A stretch of DNA of 64,000 nucleotides from Thioalkalivibrio paradoxus ARh 1. Lineage in GTDB: Bacteria > Pseudomonadota > Gammaproteobacteria > Ectothiorhodospirales > Ectothiorhodospiraceae. Below the pieces are notes generated by a model. The model made no database searches and was not told the DNA's origin. It was given only the letters and a program-made list of their open reading frames with translations. A program made the translations under genes and the position numbers. How positions within the stretch are numbered: position 1 is the first letter of the stretch; each line of letters begins with the position of its first letter. Shown piece after piece: positions 38,108-47,665 of this stretch. The stretch covers positions 2,330,501 to 2,394,500 of the forward strand of contig NZ_CP007029.1 of assembly GCF_000227685.2 (NCBI RefSeq). Direction: 5' to 3'.

Positions 38108-39652
38108 TCAGGTTTTCCCCATGCAGCACTTCTTGTATTTCCGGCCACTACCGCAGGGGCAGGGATCGTTCCGACCCACCTTGGGGTGTTCGCGGACATA
38201 AGGCGTATCGAAGGGGAGCGGCAACGTCTCATTCTCCCAGCCAAGGGCGTCCTGCCCGATCCCCAGAACGTCGTCGCCGAAATCGTCGTCCCCGAAGCCG
38301 CCCCGCTCCCCTTGCCAGCGCAACTGGCGCTCGCGGATCTCGATGGGGTTGTAGAAGGACAGGAAATGGGGAGGCTGAAACGGGCGCTGAGGCGAGTCGC
38401 TGAACGCTTGCTCCACATCGGCAACGCTATAGGGAGCGCCGAAACTGGGATCTTCGGCCTCAAAGGATGTGGCGAGGCTCATCAGCAACGCCTGGAAGCG
38501 CTCCCGCGGATGGTCCACCAGCACCATCCCGGCGATCTCGGCGACCATCCGGTCCTCCGATGCATCGGTCGTCAGCGAGGCCACCCAATCCAGCAACTCG
38601 TCCAGGCCTTCGCCGGCATCATCGACATACGAATCTGCCAGCCACTCCATGGCAAGGACGCGGCTCAACGGCTCCAGCGCGCGATCACGGGCGATGTCGA
38701 GGAGCACCGGTCGGATGAAGTCTTCCTTGCCCGCGCAGAGCTGTGGAAACTCGGTACTGATCCACTCCCAGAGGGAATCTTCGGGGTGCGTGCGCAAGCG
38801 CTCGAGTGCCGCGGCAAACGCGCGGCCCGCCGCCTCGCCACGGATCGCGCCGAGGATGAACAGTGCATGAAGCAGCGCCCACCAGGGGGCGGGGCTCTCG
38901 TCAGGCTGGGGACGCCACATCGTGTCGTCGGCCAGCAGCGCATGCAGGCGCGGCAAAAGGGTGTCGGCCCTGCGGATGCACTCGTCGATCAGGATCCGTG
39001 GCACCCGGTCTTCCAGCTCGGTGAGCTTGGCGATCAGTTCGTCGTCACTCATCCCGGCGAGGTCGGCGTCGGACCAGAGTTCGTGGAACGCGTCCTCGTC
39101 GACCAGATAATCCCAAATCTCGGGGGTCGAAAATCGAAAGATCGCGATCTTGCGCACGGCGCTCGGGACCAGTGCAACCATGCCTTCCAGGGTGAGGGGA
39201 TCCTCGGAAACGCCTTCCGGCGGGATGAAAAACTCACGTAAATCGGGAATCGCGAGTGCCTGGATCACCAGCGCTGCCTTGGCCGCATCGAAGTTTTCTT
39301 CGTGCCAATCCGACCAGGCGTCTTCATGAGCGCGGATCCCTGCCACGTAGCCCTGGCACCAGCGCTCGCCCTCGGGTACCGGCAGCGGCGGATCGAACCG
39401 GAAATTTCCCGCGTGCAGCGTCGCCCGGATCTCATCCAGCGCCCCCTCCAGCGCCTGCCGGGCGTCCTCGGGGAGTTTCTCCGGACTGGGGATATCGAAA
39501 CCCGCCTCCACGCAGTCCGCCAGCGGCACCTCCTCCTCCGGCGTCAGCGCGCAGGCAGTGAGAAACCCGTGCATCGCAGTCTCGGTCTGCAGCGGCTCGA
39601 CCGCGTGGGCGGCGAGTGTTCGTAGGTGGGATACGAGTGAAGGCACCGTCAT
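38108..39652 (-). CDS. UPF0149/DUF1186-type protein with SEC-C motif
   Basis: 514 residues. N-terminal UPF0149-like helical domain ([39 protein letters not shown]), a second UPF0149-like block (~140-215), then a DUF1186-like helical region ([20 protein letters not shown]) and a C-terminal SEC-C zinc motif ([19 protein letters not shown]). Cytosolic; role unknown, as for the shorter relative at 28.3 kb. ATG at 39652; the frame stays open far upstream but that part is shadow of the hsdR region. Confidence 0.85.
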   Translation of the reverse strand: MTVPSLVSHLRTLAAHAVEPLQTETAMHGFLTACALTPEEEVPLADCVEAGFDIPSPEKLPEDARQALEGALDEIRATLHAGNFRFDPPLPVPEGERWCQGYVAGIRAHEDAWSDWHEENFDAAKAALVIQALAIPDLREFFIPPEGVSEDPLTLEGMVALVPSAVRKIAIFRFSTPEIWDYLVDEDAFHELWSDADLAGMSDDELIAKLTELEDRVPRILIDECIRRADTLLPRLHALLADDTMWRPQPDESPAPWWALLHALFILGAIRGEAAGRAFAAALERLRTHPEDSLWEWISTEFPQLCAGKEDFIRPVLLDIARDRALEPLSRVLAMEWLADSYVDDAGEGLDELLDWVASLTTDASEDRMVAEIAGMVLVDHPRERFQALLMSLATSFEAEDPSFGAPYSVADVEQAFSDSPQRPFQPPHFLSFYNPIEIRERQLRWQGERGGFGDDDFGDDVLGIGQDALGWENETLPLPFDTPYVREHPKVGRNDPCPCGSGRKYKKCCMGKT

Positions 39653-39656
39653 CTCC

Positions 39657-39763
39657 CGTCTTGGATTTCCGCGGACAGTACACCCAAATAACCACACCAG
39701 ATCATGCCGGGCAAGCTGCGTGTCGGCGTCTTGGATTTCCGCGGACAGTACACCCGAATAACC
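39657..39763. repeat. 37-bp direct repeat, two copies 70 bp apart
   Basis: CGTCTTGGATTTCCGCGGAC followed by AGTACACCC(A/G)AATAACC occurs at 39657-39693 and 39727-39763 with one mismatch. Lies upstream of the UPF0149/SEC-C gene and of the convergent-facing LapA gene, so it may be a duplicated operator/promoter or the remains of a mobile-element end. Confidence 0.75.
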
Positions 39764-39829
39764 CCTCCGCGCTGTCGGGTTGAACGCACAATCACACGGG
39801 TCTAAACAATAGACAGGTGGAGGAACATC

Positions 39830-40075
39830 ATGCGCTACGTCTACATCGCCCTCATCATCCTTCTCACGGTCGTGGTGCTGGTATTCACCTTCCAGAACCT
39901 GGGCGCCGTGACCGTCCAGTTTCTGACTCTGCGCCTCACGCTGCCCCTCTCTGCCCTGATCATCCTGGTCTATTTTCTGGGCTTGCTCACGGGTGGTGCG
40001 GTCGTGTCCCTGGTGCGGTCCTGGGTGCGCGGTTCGTCCGGAAAGGCATCCGACCAGGCCAGCAAATCCCAATAG
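39830..40075 (+). CDS. LapA family (DUF1049) membrane protein
   Basis: 81 residues with two transmembrane helices ([20 protein letters not shown] and [21 protein letters not shown]) and a short basic cytosolic tail. Matches the LapA/DUF1049 family, whose E. coli member works with LapB in regulating LPS synthesis. GGTGGAGGAAC precedes the ATG. Alone here; no lapB neighbour. Confidence 0.85.
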   Translation: MRYVYIALIILLTVVVLVFTFQNLGAVTVQFLTLRLTLPLSALIILVYFLGLLTGGAVVSLVRSWVRGSSGKASDQASKSQ

Positions 40076-40107
40076 CGCGACCGCCGCGGCGCCTCCGCGA
40101 ATGCCGC

Positions 40108-43100
40108 TCAGCCTGCGGCGGCCCGAACCCGGGGTTCCAGCGATGCCAGGGCCTGAAACACGGCGTTGATCACGTTCTCCCTGCCCGCGAACAGTTCGTC
40201 CGGGCCGCCCGCGTGCAGGCTGCTGAACGGCGGCTCGTAGAGCGCGGACGCGTCCATCACGCCGCGCGCGGTGAGCTGGTCGATCACCATCTCGACGAAG
40301 CGGATCTGCTGCGGCGCAAGGCTGCGGTCGTTCAGGAACCGGGAGAACGCCGCCTGGGCGGCCGTCCGATCCAGGCCGACCAGGCTGCGCACGAAGTGGG
40401 CGAGCGAGGGCGCCTCGCTGCGGGCCAGCAGAGCCGAGAGCAGCGTCTCCCCGTCTTCTTCGCCAATCTCGACCAGCGTCGTTTCGAGCCCCTTCAGGTC
40501 GGTTTCGGTCAGCGGCTGATTGCTCCGCAGGCGACGGACCACCAGGTGGTCCAGATGCTGGCGCAGGTAGTCGTTGACCTTCTTCTCGTACTGCGCGCCG
40601 GTCATCTTCGGGATGTAGACCGCCTCCCCTTCCCGCACGCCCAGCACCTCGTCCTTGAAGTCGGTGTAGACGATGGTGCGTTTCTTCTTGTCGAGAAAGC
40701 CCACCAGCCCGCGCAGCCGCAGGCGCAGCTCCTCCAACCCCGCAAGCGAGATGCCCTCCCAGAACGCGCTCTCCTGTATGGCAGCGAGGTATTCGAGCTG
40801 GGCCGCGACCACCGGAATCGTCGCCTTCTCCTCCAGCAGGCTCGCGATCTCGACCACCCGCTTGCGGTGCTGCTCGAACGCGTTCTCGTCCGCCTCGACC
40901 AGCGCCAGTTGCATTCGCAGCGCGGTCAGATCGAACAACCGCGACTCGATGTCGTCGGTCGCAATCTCCGACGGCAGGCCCGCCACCTCCCGCTGCAGCG
41001 TCTCGCGATCGCCTTCGCTGAGCCGCTCCCAAACACCCCGTTCCTGAAACCGCTCGACCGCCTCCAGGTGCATCCGCACGATGAAGTTCTCCCGGTTCAT
41101 CGCGGCGACTTCGCCGTGCAGGCCATCGGCGAGCGAGCCCCGCAGCGCCGCGTCCGGGTCGAGTTCGGGGTACGTCTGCACATGGCCGAGCAGTTGCACG
41201 CGGGCGCGGAACAGCCGGGTGCCCAGCGGCGCGCTGTCGCCGGCGTTGATGCCCTCGGGGTTCTCGCGGAAGAAGTCGAAGTTGAAGCAGAAGTCGAACA
41301 CCCGGAAATCCGGCTTGTCGTCCTCCGGCCCGAACAGACCGGGGCACAGCCGCGTGCCGCGCCCGATCATCTGCCAGAACTTGATCTTCGAGTACACCGG
41401 CTTGAAGAACACCAGGTTCGCGACCTCCGGCACGTCGATGCCGGTATCGAGCATATCCACCGAGATCGCGATGTGCGGCGCCTTGTCCTTCTGCGAGAAA
41501 TCGTCGATCAGGCTCTGCGGATACTTCGCGTAGTTGTCGATGATCCGCGCGAACTGCCCGGCGTGGTGCGGATAGTGGTGGTTGAAGCGCTCCTCGATGA
41601 ACTTCGCGTGCTCGTGGTTGCGCGCGAAGATGATCGTCTTGGCCAGCCGGTCGCCGCCCTCCACCTTGTGCCCGTGCTCCATCAGGTGCTGCAGCACCTT
41701 GTCGACGGTGTCCCGGTTGAACAGCCAGCTATTGATCGCGGCGGCGTTCACCCGGTCGGGCAGCGTTCCGGGTTCCACGTCGTCGCCCCAGTCGAGGCTC
41801 TCCCACTGCGCCTTTTCTTCGTCGCTGAGCTGCTCGTAGTCGATGCCCTCGCGCGGAAACTTCAGGTCCACCTGCTGCACGCGCGGCGGCACCAGGAAGC
41901 CATCGGCCACCGCCTGTTCCAGCTCGTAGGCGTCGGTCGGCACGCCTGGCTCCAGGTCGAACAGGTCGTAGGTGTTCTTGTCCACCTCGTCGCGCGGCGT
42001 GGCGGTCAACCCGGCCCGCAGCGCATCGAAGTAGCGGAAGATCGCGCCGTATTTCTGGTACACCGAGCGGTGCGCCTCGTCGATGATCACCAGGTCGAAG
42101 TGCCCGACGCCAAAGCGCGCCTGCCCGCCCCCGCTATCTGAACGGGTCTCGTCGATCATCCCCATCATCGTCGGATAGGTGCAGACGTACACGCGCCCCT
42201 CGGTGTCCTTCTCGGTGACCAGGTTCACCGGGCTCGATTCGGGCAGGTGCGCCTTGAAGGCGTTGCAGGCCTGATTCACCAGCGACACCCGGTCGGCCAG
42301 GAACAGCACCCTTTTCACCCAGCCGGCGCGCTGCAACGCGTCCACCAGCGCAATCGCCACGCGCGTCTTCCCGGTGCCGGTGGCCATTACCAGCAAGGCC
42401 TTGCGGCGGGCATCGGTGAATTGCCGGAAGATGCTGCCGATGGCCCGCTTCTGGTAATGCCGCCCCGCGATCGCGTCCTTCACCTGCGCCACGTCGAGCG
42501 CGTGGCGCTGCGTCCGACGCAGGATCAGGCGGGCCAGCTCGTCCTTCTTGTAGAACCCGGCCACCCGCCGCGGCGGGTACGCGGTGTCGTCCCAGATCCA
42601 CGTCGTGTAGCCGTTGGTGTAGAAGAGAATCGGCCGCTGGCCGTGCATCCGCTCGAGGCCGTCGGCGTAGAGCCTGGCCTGCTGCCGGCCCATCTCCGGG
42701 TCCGCAGTGGTCTTCTTCGCCTCGACCACGCCCAGCGGCTTGCCGTCGTCGCCCCACAGCACATAGTCGGCGTAGCCGATGCCCTTCGCGTTGGGGATCC
42801 CGAGCACTTCGTATTCCCGGTCGCGCGCCTGGTCCAGCGGCCAGCCGGCGCGGCGCAGTTCCACGTCGATCAGGTAGTGGCGGGTCTCGGCCTCGGAGTA
42901 GTCGTGCGGGTCGGGCTGCTGCTGGGCCGCGGCGCGGATCTCCGCCAACTGCTCGCGCAGCGCCTGCAGTTCGGCGTCGAGCGCGTCCCGCTCCTGCTGC
43001 TGTTTCAGCGCCGCTTCGTTGTGTTCGGTCAGTTTCCGTTCGAGCGTCTCCAGCTCCCTGCGCGGCACCACCTCGCCAGCCGCCGGAGCCGGCGGCACGC

Positions 43101-43512
43101 GCGCATCGTTCCAGGCCGCACCCGCGCGCGAGGCCTCCGGCGCGTAGGTGCGCACCAGCCAGTAGCACAGGTGGTGCAGCTCCCGGACCACCTGCAGCGC
43201 GTCGTACTGTCGGATCGGCCGCGAACTGTGCACCGCCTGGTTGCCGACCTTCTGAATCACCCGGGCCTTCTGGAACACCGCCTCGGGCAGCAGATGCTGG
43301 AAGCTGGGCTCGTGCAGCAGCGCGCCCAGGCTCCGGTCGTAGGGCATCCGCAGACCCGCGTCGTGGCGGTACAGCCAGTGGACGATGGCCTCCAGCGTGA
43401 AACGGGCGTGGAAACAGGCGGCACGCGGGTCGCCCATGATGTGACCTTCCGCCCGGACAGCAGGCTCCGCAATGGCGCGGAAAGTGTCCGGGAGAAAGGC
43501 GAAGTTGGTCAT
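40108..43512 (-). CDS. hsdR: Type I restriction enzyme, R (endonuclease/translocase) subunit
   Basis: 1134 residues. N-terminal DUF4145 domain (~1-120), coiled coil (~150-200), then the HSDR_N PD-(D/E)xK nuclease (Asp249 in YADYVLWG, Glu264/Lys266 in VVEAKK). The SF2 translocase has Walker A ATGTGKT at 377-383, DEAH at 478-481, and motif VI in MIGRGTRL. The C-terminal ~250 residues are the HsdM-contacting helical region. It cleaves unmodified DNA after ATP-driven translocation, in complex with HsdM and HsdS. Its start overlaps the truncated fic frame by four bases. hsdS and hsdM lie 4-7 kb upstream on the same strand, separated by inserted DNA. Confidence 0.96.
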   Translation of the reverse strand: MTNFAFLPDTFRAIAEPAVRAEGHIMGDPRAACFHARFTLEAIVHWLYRHDAGLRMPYDRSLGALLHEPSFQHLLPEAVFQKARVIQKVGNQAVHSSRPIRQYDALQVVRELHHLCYWLVRTYAPEASRAGAAWNDARVPPAPAAGEVVPRRELETLERKLTEHNEAALKQQQERDALDAELQALREQLAEIRAAAQQQPDPHDYSEAETRHYLIDVELRRAGWPLDQARDREYEVLGIPNAKGIGYADYVLWGDDGKPLGVVEAKKTTADPEMGRQQARLYADGLERMHGQRPILFYTNGYTTWIWDDTAYPPRRVAGFYKKDELARLILRRTQRHALDVAQVKDAIAGRHYQKRAIGSIFRQFTDARRKALLVMATGTGKTRVAIALVDALQRAGWVKRVLFLADRVSLVNQACNAFKAHLPESSPVNLVTEKDTEGRVYVCTYPTMMGMIDETRSDSGGGQARFGVGHFDLVIIDEAHRSVYQKYGAIFRYFDALRAGLTATPRDEVDKNTYDLFDLEPGVPTDAYELEQAVADGFLVPPRVQQVDLKFPREGIDYEQLSDEEKAQWESLDWGDDVEPGTLPDRVNAAAINSWLFNRDTVDKVLQHLMEHGHKVEGGDRLAKTIIFARNHEHAKFIEERFNHHYPHHAGQFARIIDNYAKYPQSLIDDFSQKDKAPHIAISVDMLDTGIDVPEVANLVFFKPVYSKIKFWQMIGRGTRLCPGLFGPEDDKPDFRVFDFCFNFDFFRENPEGINAGDSAPLGTRLFRARVQLLGHVQTYPELDPDAALRGSLADGLHGEVAAMNRENFIVRMHLEAVERFQERGVWERLSEGDRETLQREVAGLPSEIATDDIESRLFDLTALRMQLALVEADENAFEQHRKRVVEIASLLEEKATIPVVAAQLEYLAAIQESAFWEGISLAGLEELRLRLRGLVGFLDKKKRTIVYTDFKDEVLGVREGEAVYIPKMTGAQYEKKVNDYLRQHLDHLVVRRLRSNQPLTETDLKGLETTLVEIGEEDGETLLSALLARSEAPSLAHFVRSLVGLDRTAAQAAFSRFLNDRSLAPQQIRFVEMVIDQLTARGVMDASALYEPPFSSLHAGGPDELFAGRENVINAVFQALASLEPRVRAAAG

Positions 43513-43948
43513 GGCACCGGATACGGGGTGATGTCGTTGCTGTCCTGCGACATCAGTCGCATGAGCTTAGTATGCATGAACAGTTTCTCCTTACCGGCAA
43601 CCGCCTCTTCCAGCACACCGATCTCCACCAACTGCTTCAGGTAGACCGAGGCCGTCTGCCGCTTGGCGATATCGCGCTCCACCAGCGAGCTGATCCGGCA
43701 ATAGGGCTGTTCGAAGAGTAACTGCATCAACTCGTGGCTGTATATCCTGGGCCGTTGCTCCCGGACATGGTGGGATGTCTGCTCCATCAGCGCCCGCACG
43801 GCGGCAATCTTCAGGCAGGTCCAGCGCGACACCTCCTCAACCCCATCGAGCATGAAGACAATCCAGTCCTGCCAATCGGCATCCCGAGTCACCTGATTCA
43901 GCAAGCGGTCGTAATCCGCTCCGAAGCGTCTGCGCTTCAGAGTGAGAG
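43509..43948 (-). pseudogene. Fic family protein, C-terminal fragment
   Basis: About 145 codons matching only the C-terminal helical and winged-helix part of Fic proteins that accompany type I R-M loci (DWQDWIVFMLDGVEEVSRWT, then VERDIAKRQTASVYLKQLVE). The catalytic HxFx(D/E)GNGR motif and everything before it is missing. The frame runs open into the hsdS remnant at its 5' end without a plausible start, so it is a broken gene. Family members are ~370 residues. Confidence 0.8.
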
Positions 43949-44057
43949 CGTCCCGCTGAAAGCTCGGGACTGGAGGGAAGCGAACAGCGCGTCCAGTTCG
44001 GCCAGGTGGGCGCGCATCCGGGCCTTCTGACGCTCGGCGGGCGGATTCGACGATGGC
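43914..44057. repeat. Direct repeat, left copy: hsdS 3' end fused to fic
   Basis: About 85% identical to 47532-47665. On the minus strand it contains the last ~30 codons of hsdS (QKARMRAHLAELDALF...SGTLSL, stop at 43937-43939) joined to the mid-fic sequence CGCAGACGCTTCGGAGCGGA. The same hsdS-fic junction occurs in the right copy, so the fic truncation predates the duplication. The two copies flank the 3.5-kb insert with integron unit A and the AAA ATPase. Confidence 0.85.
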
Positions 44058-44166
44058 TACCGGAGCAGCGAAATTGCGGAGAGAACCCGAAGCATAGCTT
44101 CGGGCAGTCCGGTTGACCGATGCGTTGGGTGTCGCCGCCGGCGCATTGGACAATGGGCTGGCAGAC

Positions 44167-44186
44167 ATGTACAGTAACGCGTACAT
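44167..44186. promoter_or_regulatory. Operator palindrome upstream of yefM
   Basis: ATGTACAGTAACGCGTACAT: inverted repeat with a TGTACA core, the hexamer recognised by YefM in known YefM-YoeB operons. It lies 15 bp before the antitoxin start, fitting autoregulation by the antitoxin-toxin complex. Confidence 0.65.
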
Positions 44187-44201
44187 ATTCGGAGACCTGC
44201 C

Positions 44202-44453
44202 GTGGATGCTATTACCTACACAACCGTTCGGGCCAACCTCTCCAAGACTATGGATCGGGTTTGCAGTGACCACGAAGCCTTGATTATTACGCGCAACGGA
44301 CAGCAGTCCGTCGTGATGCTCTCGCTTGAGGATTACAAAGCGTTGGAGGAAACCGCCTATCTTCTGCGCACGCCTGCAAACGCGAAGCGCCTTCTCACCG
44401 CGGCGGCACAACTGAACGCTGGGAAAGGCGTTGAGCGCAAGCTGGCCAAGTGA
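44202..44453 (+). CDS. yefM: Antitoxin, Phd/YefM family
   Basis: 83 residues with a Phd/YefM fold (TYTTVRANLSKTMDRVCSDH, ALIITRNGQQSVVMLSLEDY, KALEETAYLLRTPANAKRLL). It neutralises the YoeB RNase encoded next, overlapping its start by four bases, and likely represses its own promoter via the TGTACA palindrome just upstream. The pair faces opposite to the neighbouring integron cassette but lies between attC A1 and the hsdS remnant, so it may be a cassette in reverse orientation. Confidence 0.92.
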   Translation: MDAITYTTVRANLSKTMDRVCSDHEALIITRNGQQSVVMLSLEDYKALEETAYLLRTPANAKRLLTAAAQLNAGKGVERKLAK

Positions 44454-44737
44454 AGCTGATCTTCGCTGACGAGGCATGGGAAGACTACCTATATTGGCAG
44501 AAGCAGGACAAGAAGATGGTCGAGCGGATCAACAAGCTGATTCGCGAGACCCAGCGCGAACCCTTTTCCGGCATTGGCAAGCCGGAGCGGCTAAAGCATG
44601 CTCTCTCCGGTTTCTGGTCACGCCGCATCACGGATGAACACCGCCTGGTGTACCGAGTTGAAGACGATGCCCTCCAGATAGCTCAACTGCGCTTCCACTA
44701 TTCAGAGGCCCAACGTCGGCCATCACCCGCCACTTAA
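44450..44737 (+). CDS. yoeB: Toxin, YoeB/Txe family ribosome-dependent mRNA interferase
   Basis: 95 residues. YoeB motifs are complete: LIFADEAWEDYLYWQKQDKK, INKLIRETQREPFSGIGKPE, LKHALSGFWSRRITDEHRLV, and the C-terminal HYSEAQ. Glu, Arg and His residues of the active site (ITDEHRLVY, FHY) are present. Final residues run into the attC-like palindrome (A1), extending the usual 84-residue protein by ~10. Confidence 0.92.
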   Translation: MKLIFADEAWEDYLYWQKQDKKMVERINKLIRETQREPFSGIGKPERLKHALSGFWSRRITDEHRLVYRVEDDALQIAQLRFHYSEAQRRPSPAT

Positions 44738-44787
44738 CCCAGAGCGAAGCGGCGGGTTAAGTGGTCGGGTGAATGGCCTTGTTCGGC
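44708..44787 (-). repeat. attC-like site A1 (integron cassette recombination site)
   Basis: 80 bp, read on the minus strand: R'' core GCCGAAC (44787-44781), long imperfect palindrome (AAGGCCATTCACCCG.../...CGGGTGATGGCC) and R' core GTTGGGC (44714-44708, consensus GTTRRRY). Its R'' is the exact complement of GTTCGGC at the start of its own cassette (45371-45365), as expected for a cassette excised and inserted by an integron integrase. The YgiT gene stop lies inside the site, giving the tail NKAIHPTT. Confidence 0.82.
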
Positions 44788-45035
44788 CAATCATTGTCTA
44801 CGGTAAACGACCTACCCACAGGCCTCAGGTGTTCAAACTCCTGTTTCTGTAGTTTAGCGCGGATCTCTTCAAAAGATCTGACGACATCCTCTGCATAGAG
44901 ACGTTCCCCACAGTGCTGACAAACCTCTGCGGTCACTTTCAATGTTACGGTATTACAACCACCGCGCAATAGCTTCTCTACCTGCTTAACTTCAAGTTCA
45001 CCACCGCAAACGGGGCATTTTTCAAATGGCATCAT
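44757..45035 (-). CDS. YgiT/MqsA-type zinc finger protein (putative antitoxin)
   Basis: 92 residues with two CxxC pairs (KCPVCGGE and EVCQHCGERLY) as in the N-terminal zinc finger of MqsA/YgiT antitoxins, followed by EDVVRSFEEIRAKLQKQEFE. No C-terminal HTH, so it may not bind DNA itself. Its start overlaps the stop of the DUF4258 gene by four bases. Together they resemble widespread two-gene cassettes regarded as candidate toxin-antitoxin pairs. Confidence 0.82.
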   Translation of the reverse strand: MMPFEKCPVCGGELEVKQVEKLLRGGCNTVTLKVTAEVCQHCGERLYAEDVVRSFEEIRAKLQKQEFEHLRPVGRSFTVDNDWPNKAIHPTT

Positions 45036-45346
45036 TTCTTTACCCTCACTTTCCAGTCAATCCACCGTGCTGGATCTGGCCGATAGACAGTGATCATTAC
45101 GGCCCATTCATTGTCTGCATTATAGGCCCACACACTATGAATTGGTGCGCCTGCAAAATTTTTCCCCATAATTAGACAGCTCGGGTACGGTTTGTCATTT
45201 GGATAATCTTCGACGATTTCGCCATGCATCACTGAAAAGTAAATTTCGTCAAATGTCAGATGATCATCAACAGCTTCCTCATCTGCATGATCTGTGATCC
45301 GAACTCGACTGTTGCTGATGGCAACAACTATGTCCTCAACATCCAT
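45032..45346 (-). CDS. DUF4258 domain protein (putative toxin partner of YgiT-type protein)
   Basis: 104 residues, DUF4258 (MqsR/RelE-like fold suspected): VRITDHADEEAVDDHLTFDE, GEIVEDYPNDKPYPSCLIMG, IHSVWAYNADNEWAVMITVY. The ATG at 45346 lies 25 bp inside the cassette boundary at 45370/45371, with GGGAAGAG upstream; the longer open frame to 45571 crosses into the integron platform and is not genuine. Composition is visibly more AT-rich than the core genome. Confidence 0.82.
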   Translation of the reverse strand: MDVEDIVVAISNSRVRITDHADEEAVDDHLTFDEIYFSVMHGEIVEDYPNDKPYPSCLIMGKNFAGAPIHSVWAYNADNEWAVMITVYRPDPARWIDWKVRVKK

Positions 45347-45368
45347 CTGCTCTTCCCTATTCTTGCCG

Positions 45369-45984
45369 AACGTATATTCGACAGCTTCTGGAATATCGGT
45401 AATCGACAGTTTCTGTATAGCACGGTCCAGGTCCTGCGTCTCGCACAGACGGTGCGGCGCCATGTGGCTGCAATTTTTCCATCGGCTCACAGGAGGTTGG
45501 CTCATGGCGACGGGAAGTCGCGGCGACGCGGAGCGTCGTTTCTGGGAACGTTGCCAAAATCTGCGTATCAAGCAAGGCGTTATTGCCCACCGCAGTACGC
45601 TGGCACATACAGCGTGCAGAGCAGTTCATGCTGTCGGTTTCCGGACGACGCCTGGCCAATCTGTTTCGACCGGATATGGACAGTTACCCCGGTCGCCTGG
45701 GGCAGGATTCGGGGCTGCAACCCCGGCAGTTCCGGCAGGCTGTCGACGCTATACGGAATCTGCATAGCATCGTCGGCACAGAATGGGCCATAGATGTCGA
45801 CTGGGCGTTCTGGCGCGATTCTGCCAGGACAGTGGAGGAGCAGCACGCGACCACGGCACGGCAGCGCGCCCCGGGAATCCCGGGGAGCGTACACCGATAT
45901 CGCTTGCTCTCACCAATTGATGCGCTCCGCACCCATGATGCGATCGATCCGGCTCGACTGAACACGAGTCGTCCCGGCCATCGC
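45369..45984. repeat. ~615-bp repeat, copy A (integron platform remnant)
   Basis: About 95% identical to 52599-53209. Comprises an attI-like segment (from the cassette junction CGTATATTCG at 45371 to 45503) and a truncated recombinase gene. Each copy is followed on its left by minus-strand cassettes whose first bases directly abut it, exactly where an attI site should be. Confidence 0.88.
45504..45950 (+). pseudogene. Integron-type tyrosine recombinase, N-terminal fragment, frameshifted (copy A)
   Basis: Starts at ATG 45504 and encodes the N-terminal SAM-like (core-binding) domain of the long-form integron integrases (ERRFWERCQNLRIKQGV..., then RWHIQRAEQFMLSVSGRRLA, QPRQFRQAVDAIRNLHSIVG, DWAFWRDSAR). 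One extra T at ~45583, compared with copy B, shifts the frame. The catalytic domain (R-H-R-Y) is absent. It is divergent from the DUF4258/YgiT cassette, as intI is from cassettes in integrons. Confidence 0.78.
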
Positions 45985-46025
45985 ACACGCGTCAACTACA
46001 TCGGTGTCTTGTATCACCCCAGCGC

Positions 46026-47285
46026 TCAGCTTAGGATGCCGGCCGCAAACAGCACGCCGAAGTCCGGCTCACCGGTCTTCCAGTCGCGAAGCGCCGGGTG
46101 CCGGTGACCGGCCACGATGTCCGTCGCGCCGCTCGCATCTTTGGCAAAACACAGCACGTCCTTCGGCTCCAGCATATTGAGCGCCACCGGGCTATGCGTC
46201 GCGAGCAGCACCTGGCCGTCGTAAATCGAAGCGAGCGACTGAAGCACGGTCTCGATCGCGCGGGGGTGGATTCCATTCTCGGGCTCCTCGACGAGGATCA
46301 CTCCGTCGAAATCCCGCAGATAAGGCAGAATCGTGAGCGCCAGGAGCCGCAGCGTTCCGTCGGAGGCCAGCCACGACGGCACCTCCGCGCCTCCCTCATA
46401 GTGGATCACCAGATACCGGTGCCGATCCTCCGGCCGCTCGATGCTCTGGATGTCCTCGATATCCGGCAAGGCGGTTCGGACGTGTTCCAGCCACTGCCCA
46501 AACCGATCGGGGTCCTTGTGCAACTCCGCCACCACCCACGGGAGGTTGGAACCGTTGGGCTGAAAGCGCCTCCCCAGACCGGGCGGACTGGGCTGGCGGA
46601 TGGCCTGACTGTTCAGCGTCAGGCTCTGGATTCCGTTCACCAGCAGATCGCGGAACCATGGCGCCGCCCGAAAGCTGTCCCGATCGGCCGGGATGTTCGC
46701 CATCGCGGCCGTCTCGCGGCCAAGCCGGAACGACGGCTGATAGGTCTTCTTGCCGTCGGGCACATAGTTCGCGTTGCCGCCACGCTTGTTGGAGACGATC
46801 AGCTTTCGTCCCTTGCCAGACCGCAGGAAAATCGATGCGGGTGGGGCGGGTGGAGAAGGAAAAAGCTCCGCCTGCCCCAGCCGCGTTGACTCCGACCCAT
46901 TGAGCAGCCAAAGCACTTCGTGATCGAGGCCCAGCAGATTGCTCTCTGCGTCGAGCCCGATCGCGATCTCGTAGCGACCCCGAGTGAAATGCCGATACGG
47001 CTCCGCCATGCCTTTTCTGACGTGCTCGGGGAGTCGTGCCTCGACCGCGAGCTGAAACGACGAGCCCTCGCCGCGCCACAGCAGTCTCTGGAAATCCCGG
47101 CTTCGCTCCAGCACGGTATCCGCGACCTTCCCGCCATTGCGCATCAGATCGCCAAGCAACGCAACAACGTCGAGAAACGTCGTCTTCCCGCTGGCGTTAG
47201 GCCCGACCAGAACCGTAAACCGCCCAAGCTCCTGATCGATGGAGCGCAGACAGCGGAAACGCAAGGCCTGGATTCGCGTAAACAT
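46026..47285 (-). CDS. AAA family ATPase (AAA15/AAA21, OLD/SMC-like)
   Basis: 419 residues. Walker A GPNASGKTT (28-36) and Walker B VILVEEPENGIHP, with the ABC-like signature region WLASDGTLRLLAL and the D-loop/H region LLATHSPVALN. This ATPase class is usually paired with a DUF4276 or RloB-like nuclease gene directly downstream in phage-defence systems, and the C-terminus (GEPDFGVLFAAGILS) is the form seen in those pairs. Here the gene is followed by the integrase remnant, so the partner is missing. ATG 47285; a start at 47315 is possible. Confidence 0.85.
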   Translation of the reverse strand: MFTRIQALRFRCLRSIDQELGRFTVLVGPNASGKTTFLDVVALLGDLMRNGGKVADTVLERSRDFQRLLWRGEGSSFQLAVEARLPEHVRKGMAEPYRHFTRGRYEIAIGLDAESNLLGLDHEVLWLLNGSESTRLGQAELFPSPPAPPASIFLRSGKGRKLIVSNKRGGNANYVPDGKKTYQPSFRLGRETAAMANIPADRDSFRAAPWFRDLLVNGIQSLTLNSQAIRQPSPPGLGRRFQPNGSNLPWVVAELHKDPDRFGQWLEHVRTALPDIEDIQSIERPEDRHRYLVIHYEGGAEVPSWLASDGTLRLLALTILPYLRDFDGVILVEEPENGIHPRAIETVLQSLASIYDGQVLLATHSPVALNMLEPKDVLCFAKDASGATDIVAGHRHPALRDWKTGEPDFGVLFAAGILS

Positions 47286-47531
47286 CGGCCAAGCTTGACA
47301 AATGCCGAGGGGCATGGCAATCGACGCCGCAGGGGCCTGTCTTGTCGCTCAACGCTGGGGGCAACGTGAGCGACAACGAACCTTGTTGTGCACCCATGCA
47401 CCACAAATCGGCTTGCTGCTCACGAAACCCGTTTCATGAGCGACAAATGCCGGGGCATTTGCGGCACGGACCTGTCGACGCCATCGACACGTCCCGGTAT
47501 ACCTGTCGAAAACGTCGCGATTCATCGACAC

Positions 47532-47665
47532 ATCCGCTCCGAAGCGTCTGCTATTCAGAGCGTCCCGCTAAAGGCGCGCGATTGCAGGGAGGCGAACAGC
47601 GCATCCAGTTCGGCGAGGTGGGCGCGCATCCGGGCTTTCTGCTGTTCCGCGGATTCGACGATGGC
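47532..47665. repeat. Direct repeat, right copy: functional hsdS 3' end plus fic scrap
   Basis: Contains the last ~35 codons of the intact hsdS and, beyond its stop codon, about 20 bp of fic (reading CAGACGCTTCGGAGCGGAT on the minus strand). Matches 43914-44057. Marks the other end of the inserted segment. Confidence 0.85.

Noticed and set aside
39656-41347. Upstream extension of the UPF0149/SEC-C frame (1079-codon open frame)
   Set aside because: The part beyond ATG 39652 lies opposite LapA and inside hsdR in another frame and has shadow composition; only 38108-39652 is supported.
43509-44477. A 322-codon open frame as one intact Fic protein
   Set aside because: Only the last ~145 codons match Fic; the upstream part runs through the hsdS remnant in the wrong frame and through attC-like DNA, with no catalytic motif.
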